7,012 nt of DNA from Nitrospirales bacterium (GTDB lineage Bacteria; Nitrospirota; Nitrospiria; Nitrospirales; UBA8639): positions 1 through 7,012 of the forward strand of contig JACDDF010000115.1 of the NCBI GenBank assembly GCA_013817135.1, read 5' to 3'. Shown one piece after another: positions 6,500 through 7,012 of this stretch (the first letter of the stretch is position 1; every line of letters begins with the position of its first letter). A program made the position numbers and the translations under genes. Below the pieces are notes generated by a model, which did not search any database, was not told where the DNA came from, and worked only from the letters and a program-made list of their open reading frames with translations.

Positions 6500-6922
6500 A
6501 TGACATCATCTTCACCACAGACATTAGAAAAAATTTCCGGTATCGATTCCGTCACCGTACTACCCATTGATGACTCCCCGGATAACTTGATGATCCTCGG
6601 GGATATCTTAGAACGAATTGGCTATCAGGTTGTGTGTGCAGAGGATGGCGAGAGTGGCCTCGAACACGCAAAACGTGTTCAACCCGACTTGATATTTATG
6701 GATGTGAAAATGCCCGGTCTTGATGGATTCCAAGTCTGTGAACGACTTCGAGCACAGGAGAATTTTCAGCGAACTCCGATTATCCTCATGAGTGCGCAAT
6801 CCGATAGCACAAACCGCGAGATTGCCTTAGGGACTGGTGCTTCTGAATTTTGGCCAAAACCCATTTCCCCAGGAAAGATTCTGAATGAACTTCCCGATTT
6901 TTTTCGAAACGGTCCAGAGTAA
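6500..6922 (+). CDS. Stand-alone response-regulator receiver protein (CheY-like)
   Basis: The 140-residue product is essentially one receiver domain preceded by about 15 Ser/Thr-rich residues. All phosphorylation residues are present, numbered from ATG 6500: the acidic pair Asp24-Asp25 in PIDDSPDN, phospho-acceptor Asp68 in IFMDVKMPG, Ser98 in LMSA, and Lys120 in WPKPIS. DGFQVCERLR follows the acceptor loop as in CheY/PleD-type receivers. There is no DNA-binding or enzymatic output domain, so it should act by protein contact or as a phosphorelay intermediate. No histidine kinase lies in the window; a partner may be further downstream. In-frame ATGs at 6431, 6455, 6479 and 6491 could lengthen it, but the ribosome site favours 6500 and the extra residues are not receiver-like. 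The stop is TAA, with no clear terminator in the remaining 90 bases. Confidence 0.92.
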   Translation: MTSSSPQTLEKISGIDSVTVLPIDDSPDNLMILGDILERIGYQVVCAEDGESGLEHAKRVQPDLIFMDVKMPGLDGFQVCERLRAQENFQRTPIILMSAQSDSTNREIALGTGASEFWPKPISPGKILNELPDFFRNGPE

Positions 6923-7012
6923 CGAGGCTTCTTCACCAAAATCACGGGAACCAAGACCAACATTTCCCCGCTTTTTCTACCCCTTCCCTCTGACATCCCC
7001 CCCCTCCAATAC

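Overview
The window is bacterial and Gram-negative. The best evidence is a complete osmoregulated periplasmic glucan (OPG, formerly MDO) operon on the + strand, with an exported OpgG and a polytopic inner-membrane glucosyltransferase OpgH. Both need a periplasm and outer membrane. Base composition is moderate and there is no decisive taxonomic marker. OpgGH is commonest in Proteobacteria and also occurs in other Gram-negative phyla, so the phylum is left open.

Layout. Positions 1-1269 hold no gene I can name: a short ORF or gene remnant ending at 253, a doubtful 63-codon reverse ORF (606-797), and a perfect extended -10 promoter motif at 868-876. Positions 1270-5179 are opgG, a small 82-codon unknown gene, and opgH. 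Each junction overlaps by 1 or 4 bases, so the three genes almost certainly form one translationally coupled unit. Positions 5294-6085 on the - strand encode a family 2 glycosyltransferase of the dolichol-phosphate-mannose/glucose synthase type, interrupted by one in-frame TGA with coding sequence continuing in the same frame. A spacer of about 400 bp then leads to a stand-alone response-regulator receiver domain on the + strand (6500-6922). The last 90 bases hold nothing recognisable.

How the genes work together. By family knowledge, OpgH uses UDP-glucose to build a linear beta-1,2-glucan and moves it across the inner membrane, and periplasmic OpgG is needed for the finished branched product. 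The 82-residue protein is wedged between them. It sits where the long cytoplasmic N-terminal extension of enterobacterial OpgH would be encoded, and this OpgH has only a short one (about 30 residues before the first membrane segment, against well over 100 in E. coli). It may therefore be a separated regulatory module or a new accessory subunit. This is the most interesting point in the window and is an inference. The glycosyltransferase and the receiver protein have no demonstrated link to the opg operon.
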